From the IMG/VR virus record IMGVR_UViG_3300023284_001118, positions 1 to 25,573 of that record: a DNA stretch of 25,573 nt, one strand, 5' to 3'. The position numbers and the translations under genes were made by a program. Shown here one piece after another: positions 14,820-22,712 of this stretch. The DNA is from a virus. The stretch's first letter is position 1. Each line of letters begins with the position of its first letter. The notes under the pieces are model-generated. The model saw only the letters and a program-made list of their open reading frames with translations. It made no database searches and was not told the origin of the DNA.

Positions 14820-15899
14820 TTAGACGTGTCCGTCAACCAGCAGGATGCCGGCCTTCGGGTTGTCCACTTGGAACCCGAAGTCGATGACGCACATTCCCTT
14901 GGTGCTGTGGCCAGTCTTGGCCAGCGGGATGAAAGTCAGACCCTCAAGGACCCTGATGCGGAACATCGTCGGATCAATGATGATCACCATCTCATCGGGC
15001 GGCTCAGAGTTGGTCACAACAGCGGACTCAGTCACGGACGACCCGAGGGCGACCGTGGTGCCGCTGTTCATGCGGCGGTCAATGTTCATGTAGATCGTGC
15101 CGAAGTCCGTCTCGAAGATGTCAATCGTGTCGATCAACGTCCTCTCACGGGCTCCGATCCGTCTCTCATTGAGCGGGACCGCCGTATCGGTTGTTGAGCC
15201 TCCGTCGAAGACAAAGGCAAACTGGCTGATCAACCTCTTCATCTGGGATGGGACCAGGGCCACCGCCCCAGACAGGTCCATACCCCCTACGTGAGCAGGC
15301 TGCAGCAGGTTGTCATGAAGTTGATCACGGGTCAGATCAGCACCAGCGTTGTCCGAGTAAGTCGCTCGGAACGTCGATGTCGTGATCGTGCTCGCCGCGA
15401 TTGTGGCCGCTGACGCTGTGGTCAGGCCTGTTGCATACAACCAGTTGGCCAGACCATGTGTTCTGGCCGGTACCGAGGATCCTACCAGCGCCTGAAACTC
15501 GCTGAAGTGGCACGCATAGTCGGCCTGTTTTAGCGTCTCAAGGAACTTCTTGTAGATCTGGTAGGAGAACTCGTCGTCCACGCCAGCCTCGAGCATCTTT
15601 CGCTCGGTGTCACTGACCTGCACTGGGCGGGTGACGATGTGGTTGAAGTTGGTTGCGCGTTGCCTTGCGGTCAGCGTTGGGAACACCGCATCCACGCCTT
15701 CCTCACGGGCGAAGTCGCCGTCGGTCTGCGTTGTTTGTTCCGCGTCAATGTTGTCCATCGACCAGTCGAAGAGCGTGTTATGAGCAGGCTCTTTCTCCAG
15801 CAGATGGAATAGCGGAGTGTCGTTGGGGCTGATGATAGCTATACGATCAGCCAGATCCTCACGAATGGTCGTTGAGGATTCAGTCAAAAAGACGGGCAT
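14820..15899 (-). CDS. Major capsid protein, SU10/DUF5309-like
   Basis: 359 residues. The N-terminal part has the pattern REDLADRIAIISPNDTPLF followed by TLFDWSMDNI (about 13-51). This is the signature I associate with the SU10-type major head protein family (DUF5309), which forms the HK97-fold shell. Later parts are beta-rich with a typical P-domain feel (DLSGAVALVPSQMKRLISQF, IFETDFGTIYMNIDRRM), ending with a compact beta segment. Length fits the family. Gene order supports the call: portal, scaffold, this gene. The ribosome site AAGGAG is inside the last codons of the scaffold gene, 10 bases before the ATG. A 12-base palindrome covers scaffold stop and capsid start. Confidence 0.88.
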   Translation of the reverse strand: MPVFLTESSTTIREDLADRIAIISPNDTPLFHLLEKEPAHNTLFDWSMDNIDAEQTTQTDGDFAREEGVDAVFPTLTARQRATNFNHIVTRPVQVSDTERKMLEAGVDDEFSYQIYKKFLETLKQADYACHFSEFQALVGSSVPARTHGLANWLYATGLTTASAATIAASTITTSTFRATYSDNAGADLTRDQLHDNLLQPAHVGGMDLSGAVALVPSQMKRLISQFAFVFDGGSTTDTAVPLNERRIGARERTLIDTIDIFETDFGTIYMNIDRRMNSGTTVALGSSVTESAVVTNSEPPDEMVIIIDPTMFRIRVLEGLTFIPLAKTGHSTKGMCVIDFGFQVDNPKAGILLVDGHV

Positions 15900-15909
15900 A
15901 GGCGCCTAT
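15898..15909. promoter_or_regulatory. 12-base palindrome spanning scaffold stop and capsid start
   Basis: ATAGGCGCCTAT is a perfect palindrome that holds the TAG stop of the scaffold gene and the first bases of the capsid ATG. It could be a weak translational hairpin or a protein site. Chance is also possible. Confidence 0.3.
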
Positions 15910-16766
15910 CTCCTTCGTCCCCTTGGGGTCGTTTCAGTGAATATGTCGTCCTTGATCGTGTCGATCAGAGCCCTCTTCATACCTACCTTGTCACGCGCCC
16001 TGGCTGTGCGGACGAACTCCTCGTCCAGCTTCTGCCTGGCTGTCTTCGTGGACTGTTCGGGCTCTTGCTCTGATCCTGGAACATTGACGACATGAGACGA
16101 GGACAGTCCATCGTTGGCTGTCCCAACCCCCTTGAAGAGGTCGGAATGGCGTCGTTTAGCTACGCTGACCAGGTCTGGCCCGGGCAACCCGGGAGCTTCC
16201 TCTCGAAGCTGTAACAACACAGCCATCTGCTGGACATTCCACCTGTTTCCTGTTGCCTTGATCAGAGCCCGCTCTGCACGTTGCATGGCGATCTCCTCAC
16301 GATCTTCAGGAGACAAGTCGGTTTGCGCAACTTGGCGCTGTGCTGCCTGATCCGCTAGATACGCGAGTTGCCGTTCTGCAGGCATCTTGTCCCATCCATC
16401 TGGCTTCTCCTCTAGGAGAGCCTCTAGGCGGGCATCCTGCTCATACGGCTTCATCCGTTCCGCACTCTTCTTGAGAGCTGCAAGTTCCTTCTGCGCCTTG
16501 TCCAGTTCGCCTTGAGTAGCCTTGTGCTGCTCATTGACTTCCTGGAACCGTGCATAGGGAACGTGCTTGTCTTCCGAGGTGCCATCGGCCAAACGACCGG
16601 ACTCCTCGTCCTCACCCCGGGGAGACGAATCCCCAGCTACGTCCGCTTCGGGCTCGGTACCCCCAGCAACTTCTTCATCTCTCGGGTTGTTCCCAAGGAC
16701 CATGTCCTTGATATCTGTCTGTATAGACTTCTGAGTTTGCTTCTGTTCCTGGGTCATTCGTGCCAT
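15906..16766 (-). CDS. Head scaffolding protein
   Basis: 286 residues. A disordered acidic N-terminal third (about 28-68) leads to VPYARFQEVNEQHK (69-82), a phrase characteristic of many phage scaffolds. A Lys/Glu/Ala coiled coil follows at about 76-125, and a basic C-terminus ends PRGRRR; scaffolds usually contact the coat protein through such a basic end. It acts by guiding capsid assembly and is then expelled or degraded. No protease motif is visible, so this is not a protease-scaffold fusion. GGAG precedes the ATG by 8 bases. It is immediately upstream of the major capsid gene. Confidence 0.85.
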   Translation of the reverse strand: MARMTQEQKQTQKSIQTDIKDMVLGNNPRDEEVAGGTEPEADVAGDSSPRGEDEESGRLADGTSEDKHVPYARFQEVNEQHKATQGELDKAQKELAALKKSAERMKPYEQDARLEALLEEKPDGWDKMPAERQLAYLADQAAQRQVAQTDLSPEDREEIAMQRAERALIKATGNRWNVQQMAVLLQLREEAPGLPGPDLVSVAKRRHSDLFKGVGTANDGLSSSHVVNVPGSEQEPEQSTKTARQKLDEEFVRTARARDKVGMKRALIDTIKDDIFTETTPRGRRR

Positions 16767-16789
16767 GGGAGCGACTCCATTCTTACGCT

Positions 16790-16814
16790 AAATAAAAGCG
16801 GCGGCGAACCCCGC
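16790..16814 (-). terminator. Weak terminator-like GC hairpin with T-rich tail before the scaffold gene
   Basis: On the minus strand GCGG and CCGC flank a 9-base loop and are followed directly by TTTTATTT. An alternative five-pair stem CGGCG/CGCCG uses bases up to 16824. The T-rich stretch is locally unusual in this GC-rich region. The 67-base gap could also hold a promoter for scaffold and capsid, though I see no convincing -35/-10 pair. Confidence 0.35.
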
Positions 16815-16833
16815 ACCTACGCCGTACAGACCA

Positions 16834-17043
16834 CTACGAGTGGCCTTTGATCCGTGACTTGTGCGGGATGATCTTCTCGTGGCCCCAGTGTGGACCGGGA
16901 GCAGACGATCCCTGGGGGACACTGGCTACTGACTTCCCCCATGAGTCCTTGGGCATGACAGCGCCGTGCTGTACCGACAGCTTGCCTTTCTTGCCGCCGT
17001 AGCCCATTTTTCCGTAGGCCATTTTTCCATAACTGTGCTTCAT
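16834..17043 (-). CDS. Small basic protein with YGK repeats
   Basis: 69 residues, Lys/Gly/His-rich. The N-terminus repeats a YGKM/YGGK theme (SYGKMAYGKMGYGGKK), encoded by a 15-base near-tandem repeat. The remainder contains WGKSVASVP and a basic end (HKSRIKGHS). A strong AGGAGG overlaps the previous stop and lies 5 bases before the ATG. No family recognised. The charge and the location between portal and scaffold suggest a head-associated DNA-binding or decoration protein; this is inference. Confidence 0.6.
   Translation of the reverse strand: MKHSYGKMAYGKMGYGGKKGKLSVQHGAVMPKDSWGKSVASVPQGSSAPGPHWGHEKIIPHKSRIKGHS
17002..17031 (-). repeat. 15-base tandem repeat encoding YGKM units
   Basis: Two adjacent 15-base units (17002-17016 and 17017-17031) agree at 13 positions; each contains GGAAAAATGG on the minus strand. 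They encode the repeated Y-G-K-M residues. Confidence 0.7.
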
Positions 17044-17052
17044 GTGCGCCTC

Positions 17053-17208
17053 CTATGGCGTCTTACGACCGTGCTTGTAGCCCTTGATCTTCTTGGGCTG
17101 TTTTGCAATGTGCTTGTTCCTGGAGTAGTGCAGACTGTGGCTGCCCAACCCCTTGGTCTTGCCGCTCTTCTTCGAGGACTTCTTACCGTAGTGCTTGCTG
17201 TATGCCAT
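17053..17208 (-). CDS. 51-residue Lys-rich protein
   Basis: ATG at 17208 overlaps the previous TAA (TAATG) and the TAG at 17053-17055 is part of the next gene's AGGAGG region, so the frame fits perfectly between its neighbours. About 14 of 51 residues are Lys, plus Arg and His (SKHYGKKSSKKSGKTK near the start, KKIKGYKHGRK near the end). The YGKK near the N-terminus recalls the next gene's YGK repeats, so the two may be distant paralogues. Such composition suits nucleic-acid binding inside the head, but no family is recognised. Confidence 0.6.
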   Translation of the reverse strand: MAYSKHYGKKSSKKSGKTKGLGSHSLHYSRNKHIAKQPKKIKGYKHGRKTP

Positions 17209-17543
17209 TAGCCTGTCTCCCATCTTGGTGGTTTCGTGTCGTCGCGGACCAGCTTGGGGACTGCTTCGCTCTTCTTAGCCATCTCCATCTCTTCCTCAAG
17301 CTTGACTATTCGGTCTTTCGTGTCCTCGGCCAGCCGGACCCACCGGTCCAAAAGATCCATCCGACCTTGCCAATTCCCCATCTCCATGGGGTTCCACTCC
17401 CTGTGGTGGAGGACATGCTTGAGCAAGCGGTCAAAGTGCTTCTTCCACTGCCCCACCAGCTCGCGATACCCGTTGTGGTTGGACAAGCTTTGCAACGCCT
17501 TGGCAGTTAGCAAGTCCTCACGGATCTCTTCTACGTCTCTCAT
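17208..17543 (-). CDS. Small helical protein after the portal
   Basis: 111 residues, strongly helical with heptad-like hydrophobics and many charges (AEDTKDRIVKLEEEMEMAKK near 72-91). Trp and His residues cluster in the middle (HVLHHREWNPMEMGNWQGRM in part). The ATG overlaps the portal stop (ATGA), and its own stop overlaps the 51-residue gene's start. It may be a small scaffold-like or portal-associated factor; no family is recognised. Confidence 0.6.
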   Translation of the reverse strand: MRDVEEIREDLLTAKALQSLSNHNGYRELVGQWKKHFDRLLKHVLHHREWNPMEMGNWQGRMDLLDRWVRLAEDTKDRIVKLEEEMEMAKKSEAVPKLVRDDTKPPRWETG

Positions 17544-19849
17544 CTGACTGGGGAGTTGTTGGTCTGGAATGTAGACATCTGCCGACCGGGAGCGGCGACC
17601 TTACTCGGATCCGCGGATGGGCCGGGAATCTCGCCTGGAGGGGTCTGAGATACAGAGTCAGTCGCGGTAGCCGGGCCCGGCAAGGTGCCGTTCCGGCCAG
17701 CAGGCTGTTGTGATGGAAGCATGGTCTGGGCCGGATTCTGCGCGGCCTGTTGCTGCAGGCGCTTCTGTCCCTTGGCCATCTCATGACCGGCAAGATGCTC
17801 GATGAAGAGCTTTTGGGTCTTGACCGGGAACTTGCCGAAGTCATCTCCAGTGAAGATGTGGGTCATCTCTTGGATGTGCTCTTCGTCGTTGTCCTGAGGA
17901 TGCACAGGAACCTTCTGCCCCTGGGCCAGCATGAGATTCTCAACGTGCTGTGGCAGCATGTCGTCGAGAGAGGTGTCCTTGAAGATCTTCTCCTCTCCCA
18001 GATGGTCTCCTACCATGTAGCGGAAGGTGTTCCTGAGAAGAGCAACAACATCGATCTCGTTGGGGTGCGTTTGCACCACCGGCACAGCTACGTTCATGAA
18101 CGCCATCATGTTGGACGCCCGTTGTCCCAGCGTAGCCAGGTTGGACACGCCCACGAACTCGAAGTCGATCTCGTGATCAAAGGCCTCAGGACCGATTTCC
18201 TCGTACTCGGCCAGACCCTTGGCAGCCTTGCCCAGGACCCGGAACGTCATGCCGCGGGTCACGAACTGCCTATTGAGCATGTGAAGCTGTCTCAGAACCT
18301 GCTCCAGCATCCTGGTGTAGCCGCGGACAAAGCCCTGGATGCGCTTATTACCTTGGGTGGTGCGGTTGATGTCAGCGGTAGCTGTAGAGTCAGCCGGTCC
18401 AGTCCCCATGAGTTGAGTGGTAGCGCCTGTGACTTCGTCGATGTCCCGCCGGAACATCTCGTTGGACTCCGCCATGTTCCGCCACGTGTCCGGGACGGTC
18501 ATGAAGGTGGGGGGTGTGGGCGTCCTGAAGACCGACCCGGGCTCTACTTCCCAGATGGAGTCGGGGAAGTCTGTGTCATCACTAACGAAGGTCAGGGGGC
18601 AAAGTGCATTTCGATGCGCTTGAAGGGCCAAGTTTCGGTGCTCGTCCAGCTCGATGTTGAGTCGAATCGCGTGATCAAACGGGCCGACTCCAAGGAACTC
18701 GTAGGAGTCACCCGCAACACGCGCAACAGCATACGGACGATGCTTGCTATCAAACGGATTCTCTTGGACCCGGAGTACCACAGAGTCATTTGCAATCGTG
18801 ATGACGTACTCGGCGGTTTCCCCTGTGTCATAAGGATCAAACCGGCCCCAGACTTCAGTGACTCTAATCTTGGCGGCTGTTCCTTCTGGCTCATTATCGA
18901 ATCCGTGGTTGGAGTAGGTGAGCGAACGCTCAAGCCGATCATAGTCGGTATACTGCTCCATGCTACGCCTGACCCCGCGTAACTGCTCCCAGTTCTCGTA
19001 GACCTTCATGCGACCCATGGCCGCGATCTCGTCAAACGTCATGTCCACGGAATCGCCCACGTACAGGGCCTCTTGTGGATCCGTGGCCAAGGCCTCAATA
19101 AGGAAGTCGAGCGGGTCAACCAGCTTGATGCGTGGGCCGAAGTCTGCGCGGGTGGTTCTTTCGCGTTTGATCACATACTTCGGGGATTCTCCAAGCTCCT
19201 CGACCCGCTCAGTAGTCTTCTTGACGTAGCTGACCGTCTTGCATTCGTACCAGATCTTCAGGACCACAAAGCCATAGTCCAGCATGGTCCGGATAGTGGG
19301 CGCATGCTTGTGGCTCAGGTTGCACTTGTCCAGCTGATAGTCCAGGTATGCCGCGATCTTCTCCTCCTGAACCTGATCCATGGCCTCTCTGCCTTGGACA
19401 CGGAACCAGGGCTTGTAGTCCATGACCGCTTCCTCGATCCGAGGAACCAACGTCTCCCTCTTCTTGTAGAGTTCGGGAACGTGGACTTCGGCGTTAGGGA
19501 AAGTCCGGGATAGCGAGTTGCCCCTCATCATCCACTGGATGGCTCGCCACTTGTCCCTCTGGGCGATGGTCTTGTCTTCCCAGTTCCTCTTGACCGTCTT
19601 GACGTAGTGCAGAGCCCTGTCGGCTACATCGGGGTTGGAGGCGATGTTGTTGTAAGGGACTTGGGCGTTGTACCACTCCGTGATCTCCTCAGGAGTGGGT
19701 TCGCCTAACGGCTCTTCAAGCGTGACGGTGCTCTCGTCAGCTGGGGCGTCGGTACCTGGACCTTTCCCCTTACGGTCTACCCGGCCCTTGTTGGCCAGCC
19801 TACCGCCCGACATCGGGGTGAAATCACTACTGCCGTCTACAACCGCCAC
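17540..19849 (-). CDS. Portal protein
   Basis: 769 residues, the size of the larger podovirus portals (P22 gp1 is about 725). It would form the dodecameric DNA channel at one capsid vertex. The N-terminal third has the helical, aromatic-rich phrasing of portals: RDKWRAIQWMMRGNS, then HVPELYKKRETLVPRIEEAV and DYKPWFRVQGRE. An amphipathic helix and a strand follow (MLDYGFVVLKIWYECK). The middle contains EVWGRFDPYDTG. The last 90 residues are Gln/Pro-rich and probably disordered. The frame starts with GTG 19849, with GGGAGG about 12 bases upstream; an internal ATG at 19813 is an alternative. It follows terminase and a small gene, the usual order. Confidence 0.85.
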   Translation of the reverse strand: MAVVDGSSDFTPMSGGRLANKGRVDRKGKGPGTDAPADESTVTLEEPLGEPTPEEITEWYNAQVPYNNIASNPDVADRALHYVKTVKRNWEDKTIAQRDKWRAIQWMMRGNSLSRTFPNAEVHVPELYKKRETLVPRIEEAVMDYKPWFRVQGREAMDQVQEEKIAAYLDYQLDKCNLSHKHAPTIRTMLDYGFVVLKIWYECKTVSYVKKTTERVEELGESPKYVIKRERTTRADFGPRIKLVDPLDFLIEALATDPQEALYVGDSVDMTFDEIAAMGRMKVYENWEQLRGVRRSMEQYTDYDRLERSLTYSNHGFDNEPEGTAAKIRVTEVWGRFDPYDTGETAEYVITIANDSVVLRVQENPFDSKHRPYAVARVAGDSYEFLGVGPFDHAIRLNIELDEHRNLALQAHRNALCPLTFVSDDTDFPDSIWEVEPGSVFRTPTPPTFMTVPDTWRNMAESNEMFRRDIDEVTGATTQLMGTGPADSTATADINRTTQGNKRIQGFVRGYTRMLEQVLRQLHMLNRQFVTRGMTFRVLGKAAKGLAEYEEIGPEAFDHEIDFEFVGVSNLATLGQRASNMMAFMNVAVPVVQTHPNEIDVVALLRNTFRYMVGDHLGEEKIFKDTSLDDMLPQHVENLMLAQGQKVPVHPQDNDEEHIQEMTHIFTGDDFGKFPVKTQKLFIEHLAGHEMAKGQKRLQQQAAQNPAQTMLPSQQPAGRNGTLPGPATATDSVSQTPPGEIPGPSADPSKVAAPGRQMSTFQTNNSPVR

Positions 19850-19872
19850 TTTGAATCGCCCCCTCCCAGGAG

Positions 19873-20118
19873 CTAGAAGCGCTTCTTTCTTGGTCCGTTC
19901 TTGGGCTTCGGGGTAGGTGGATCAGGAGGAACCGTGATCCTCTCGGGTTCCGGCTCCGGAGCCGCCATGGCTAGATCCAACATCTGCCGCGCACGCATGA
20001 ACATCTTGGCAGCCCGGTAGCCCACTCGTGCCACTTCATGGCCTTGCCCCCTCATGGTGGCAAACCCTCGTTCAGCGGTCTGTAAGTAATCGCGTAGCTC
20101 CTGGGACTGTCTGTTCAT
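19873..20118 (-). CDS. Small basic protein between terminase and portal
   Basis: 81 residues. The first 50 look helical and basic (RDYLQTAERGFATMRG, AAKMFMRARQMLDLAM); the last 30 are Pro/Glu and then Lys/Arg-rich (GPRKKRF). The ATG overlaps the terminase stop (ATGA). No family recognised. It could be a small head or packaging accessory. A terminase small subunit is usually upstream of the large one and larger, so I do not call it that. Confidence 0.55.
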   Translation of the reverse strand: MNRQSQELRDYLQTAERGFATMRGQGHEVARVGYRAAKMFMRARQMLDLAMAAPEPEPERITVPPDPPTPKPKNGPRKKRF

Positions 20119-21848
20119 CTACCTGCCCTCTTTGCGAGGTCACCCCAGAACGAGTCTGGGTTGCCATATCCTGCCCTAGCGTCCACCCTCTGGTCAATCC
20201 CGTTGATTCGCTCGGTCATGGTTACCGCCGCCTGTCCGCGTGTCCGCCCCTTGAACCGGCTCTTTCTGCGCTTCAGCCTATCTGACCGCATCCGCGACAT
20301 CGGTTGGCAGAACCGGGTGCCGATGTTGTCTCGAGACTCGATGTCGGCCAACGCGTCAGCGATGTCTCTCTTTCCGTAGGCCGGGAAGCGCGTAAACTCC
20401 TTGACCAACTCACCATCTGGGTAAGGGTGCCCCTTGTCGTCCCTAGCGCCTTCGGGATCCCACAACACCCTTTGCTTGCCAAGGTCCCTGTAGTAGCGGT
20501 CCACGGTGTCCAGGACCAGAAAGTGTCCTTGGGCAATCCGACCCGTCATGGACTTGATGCGCTGGACCTTACTTGCGTCGTTGCCAGATCTTGGGACCTC
20601 GAAGAAGTGAGGCAGGATGACGCGCCGGGCACGGCCCTCAGCCTCGATCATGGACTTGAAGACCTTGGTCAGAGTGACCTTCTCCATGAGCACACCCCTG
20701 ATTCCGACTTTCGGCTCCCAGCGGTTGATCATGTCGTAGAACTGCGTCACGAACTCCTGAGGGAGCCAGTGGCCTACCCGGAGGTCTGCCAGGTAGAAGC
20801 GGTTGGTGTCGTCCAGACCGCCTATAGCCACCACGCTGTAGCAGTTCTCTTCCTTCTGGGACACAGCGACGTCGGTGAAGATGTAGAAGGGCATCTCCTC
20901 CATCCAGTCCTCCCACTTGGCAGAGCGAAAGTCTCTGGCGGAGAAGAAGACTCGGCCCGCACCGATGGGGTTGTTGCAGTACTGAGAAAGGAAGCCGTGA
21001 ACGCCTCCCTCCTTGTCGGTCATGCCGTCGAGCTTCTCCTTCAGGAACTCCTCTGGCATGTGCTCAAACCGCGGCTTGCCGACCAGCATAAACTTGCCGG
21101 TCTCAATGTCCTTCTCGGGATACATCCCACAATCGATGATTAGCTTCTTGCAGCGATGCTCAAGGTACCGTCCGATGAACCCATGAAGGTCCTCGTCATG
21201 GTATCGGGTCCCGCAGTCTATGATTACGCCACCGGGATCAAGAAGGGGTTGGCAGAAGCGAAAGATGTCTATGACCTTCTCGATCTGGTCGGGGTTCCTG
21301 GAATTGAGGAGGGTGACCAAGTCATCAAGGAGGATGATGTCGAAGTGACCACCTACCGTGTTCTTGTCAACTCCAAAGCACGAGAAGGTCTCATTGTCGA
21401 GATCGTGCCGCGTTCGGCTGTTGAGTGTGAACGCGGTTTGACCCCACGGCTCACCCTTGAGGTTCCCGAAGACCTCTACAAACTTTTCGTTGCTGGTAAA
21501 CGTCTGACGAATGGACAGTAGCTTGCGTTGCGCTTCCACCATCTCTGCCATCCCGTAGAGGATGCGGATGTTGGGCCTCTTCAGCGCAATCCGAGTTGCA
21601 TAGGCCTTGAGCAACGTCGTCTTGTAGCAACCTCTCGGGGCCTGCAGCATCTTGAGCCGCCCCTCAGAGTCTATGAACGTCACCATCTCCTGGTGAGGGC
21701 CGTAGTTTCGGATGCCGCCTGTCCCGATGTTGTGCTCCTCTCCCGTGATCTCGTTCTTGTCGGAGTTGTAACCCAGCACGTTCCTGGCAAGGAACCCTGT
21801 GTCGGTCAGGCAACTCTGGATGAACTCACTACCGCGGTTCTCGGTCAT
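20115..21848 (-). CDS. terL: Terminase large subunit (packaging ATPase-nuclease)
   Basis: 577 residues, the usual length. The ATPase has a Walker A-like QAPRGCYKTT (69-78), which lacks the Gly normally before the Lys; an adjacent hydrophobic strand with Walker B DIILLDD (170-176); and GTRYHDED (213-220), the coupling-motif region. The RNase-H-like nuclease follows, with likely metal-binding acids D326 (YIFTDVAVS), E389 (VLMEKV) and the DIADALAD cluster near 495-502. It pumps DNA through the portal and cuts concatemers. The ATG overlaps the LamG-like gene's stop (ATGA). No small subunit is visible in the window. Confidence 0.92.
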   Translation of the reverse strand: MTENRGSEFIQSCLTDTGFLARNVLGYNSDKNEITGEEHNIGTGGIRNYGPHQEMVTFIDSEGRLKMLQAPRGCYKTTLLKAYATRIALKRPNIRILYGMAEMVEAQRKLLSIRQTFTSNEKFVEVFGNLKGEPWGQTAFTLNSRTRHDLDNETFSCFGVDKNTVGGHFDIILLDDLVTLLNSRNPDQIEKVIDIFRFCQPLLDPGGVIIDCGTRYHDEDLHGFIGRYLEHRCKKLIIDCGMYPEKDIETGKFMLVGKPRFEHMPEEFLKEKLDGMTDKEGGVHGFLSQYCNNPIGAGRVFFSARDFRSAKWEDWMEEMPFYIFTDVAVSQKEENCYSVVAIGGLDDTNRFYLADLRVGHWLPQEFVTQFYDMINRWEPKVGIRGVLMEKVTLTKVFKSMIEAEGRARRVILPHFFEVPRSGNDASKVQRIKSMTGRIAQGHFLVLDTVDRYYRDLGKQRVLWDPEGARDDKGHPYPDGELVKEFTRFPAYGKRDIADALADIESRDNIGTRFCQPMSRMRSDRLKRRKSRFKGRTRGQAAVTMTERINGIDQRVDARAGYGNPDSFWGDLAKRAGR

Positions 21849-22705
21849 CGGATGTGCCTTCTGATTCCTCTCATCAGCCTGCGAGTAGCTCCCTTCTTGG
21901 CAGCCATGAGATCCATGATGTGAGGCTTTCTACGATGAGGGTTTCTCCATCCCCTACGCTGCCCGCCACGGCCAGAACTGGCGAGCCCTAGCAGGCCCTC
22001 AGAGAGCGTCACCCGCTCGCTGGCGGACAAAGCCCGCTTGTAAAACCCCCACTGGAAGAGATCGCCCTCCCAATAGAACGCGGCGGGCTGAGTGTGGGCG
22101 AAGTTGCCCAGCGCGCTGTTCACCGCGTCTACGCTTCCAATCAGCGAGATGTCGGCAGGGCTACTCGCACTCTCGGCCAGCGGGGTGGACACAGAGCCGT
22201 AAAAGGCTCGGAAGTTGCTCCCGTCCCGCTGCGCCATGACGACCCAGGTCGTGGTGCCGTCGTCGAATGTCTCATCGGCGCCTGTCACGCTCGCAATGTC
22301 CACGCCGTCCGCAACCCCGATCAGGATGCTGGTATTGAGGGTCAGCAACCAGTTCGCCGCGGGAGAGGACCCGTCCGCCTGCACCCAAAGAATGTGGTCG
22401 ATGTCAGAGCTGGCAGTAACCCTGACCGAGGCGAACACCGTAAAGTCTCCAGAGCCCGGCTGCAGCACGTCGTTGCTCTCGACGTCCGCCATCCAGTAGG
22501 CGGCGCCATTGAAGTGTAGCGCCTGGATGCCGCCCACGGTCACGATGGTGGGCTTGTTGGCGAGAACCGTCTGCTCGTAGGTCTTCGCCGTCGTGCCCTT
22601 GTTGGTGATGGCCTGGCAGCGACCGGAGGGATTTTCAGTGATCGTCGAAGTGTCCGAAGCGTCCCACCATCCGGTCAAGTTCGGAATCGAGTCAGGATCC
22701 GCCAT
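21845..22705 (-). CDS. LamG / concanavalin-like protein with shared Arg-rich C-terminal module
   Basis: 286 residues. Residues 1-240 match the plan of phage LamG-like proteins: IPNLTGWWDASDTSTIT at the start, strands such as FTVFASVRVTASSD, TTWVVMAQRDGSNFRAFY, and a closing GDLFQWGFYKRALSASER. Such jelly-rolls bind carbohydrate or decorate virions. From residue 244 the protein switches to a basic module with SGRGGQRRGWRNPHRR and then RRLMRGIRRHIR. The same module ends the upstream beta-helix protein. No signal peptide is seen. AGGTG lies 5 bases before the ATG. It sits directly before terminase, an unusual place for a tail-fibre-like domain. Confidence 0.7.
   Translation of the reverse strand: MADPDSIPNLTGWWDASDTSTITENPSGRCQAITNKGTTAKTYEQTVLANKPTIVTVGGIQALHFNGAAYWMADVESNDVLQPGSGDFTVFASVRVTASSDIDHILWVQADGSSPAANWLLTLNTSILIGVADGVDIASVTGADETFDDGTTTWVVMAQRDGSNFRAFYGSVSTPLAESASSPADISLIGSVDAVNSALGNFAHTQPAAFYWEGDLFQWGFYKRALSASERVTLSEGLLGLASSGRGGQRRGWRNPHRRKPHIMDLMAAKKGATRRLMRGIRRHIR
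21848..21976 (-). repeat. C-terminal Arg-rich module, copy in the LamG-like gene
   Basis: Encodes 43 residues. The first 16 (21929-21976) are identical in protein to those at 22803-22850 but use different synonymous codons in most positions. The remaining residues are weakly similar with conserved Arg/Met spacing. Confidence 0.85.
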
Positions 22706-22712
22706 CGCGCAC

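Noticed and set aside
16786-16800. A T4-type late promoter resembling TATAAATA (CTAAATAAA)
   Set aside because: It reads on the plus strand, opposite to every gene nearby, and is not an exact match.
17750-18982. A 410-codon open frame on the plus strand
   Set aside because: It lies entirely antisense to the portal gene, which has clear protein-like content and fits its neighbours. The antisense translation has no recognisable domain.
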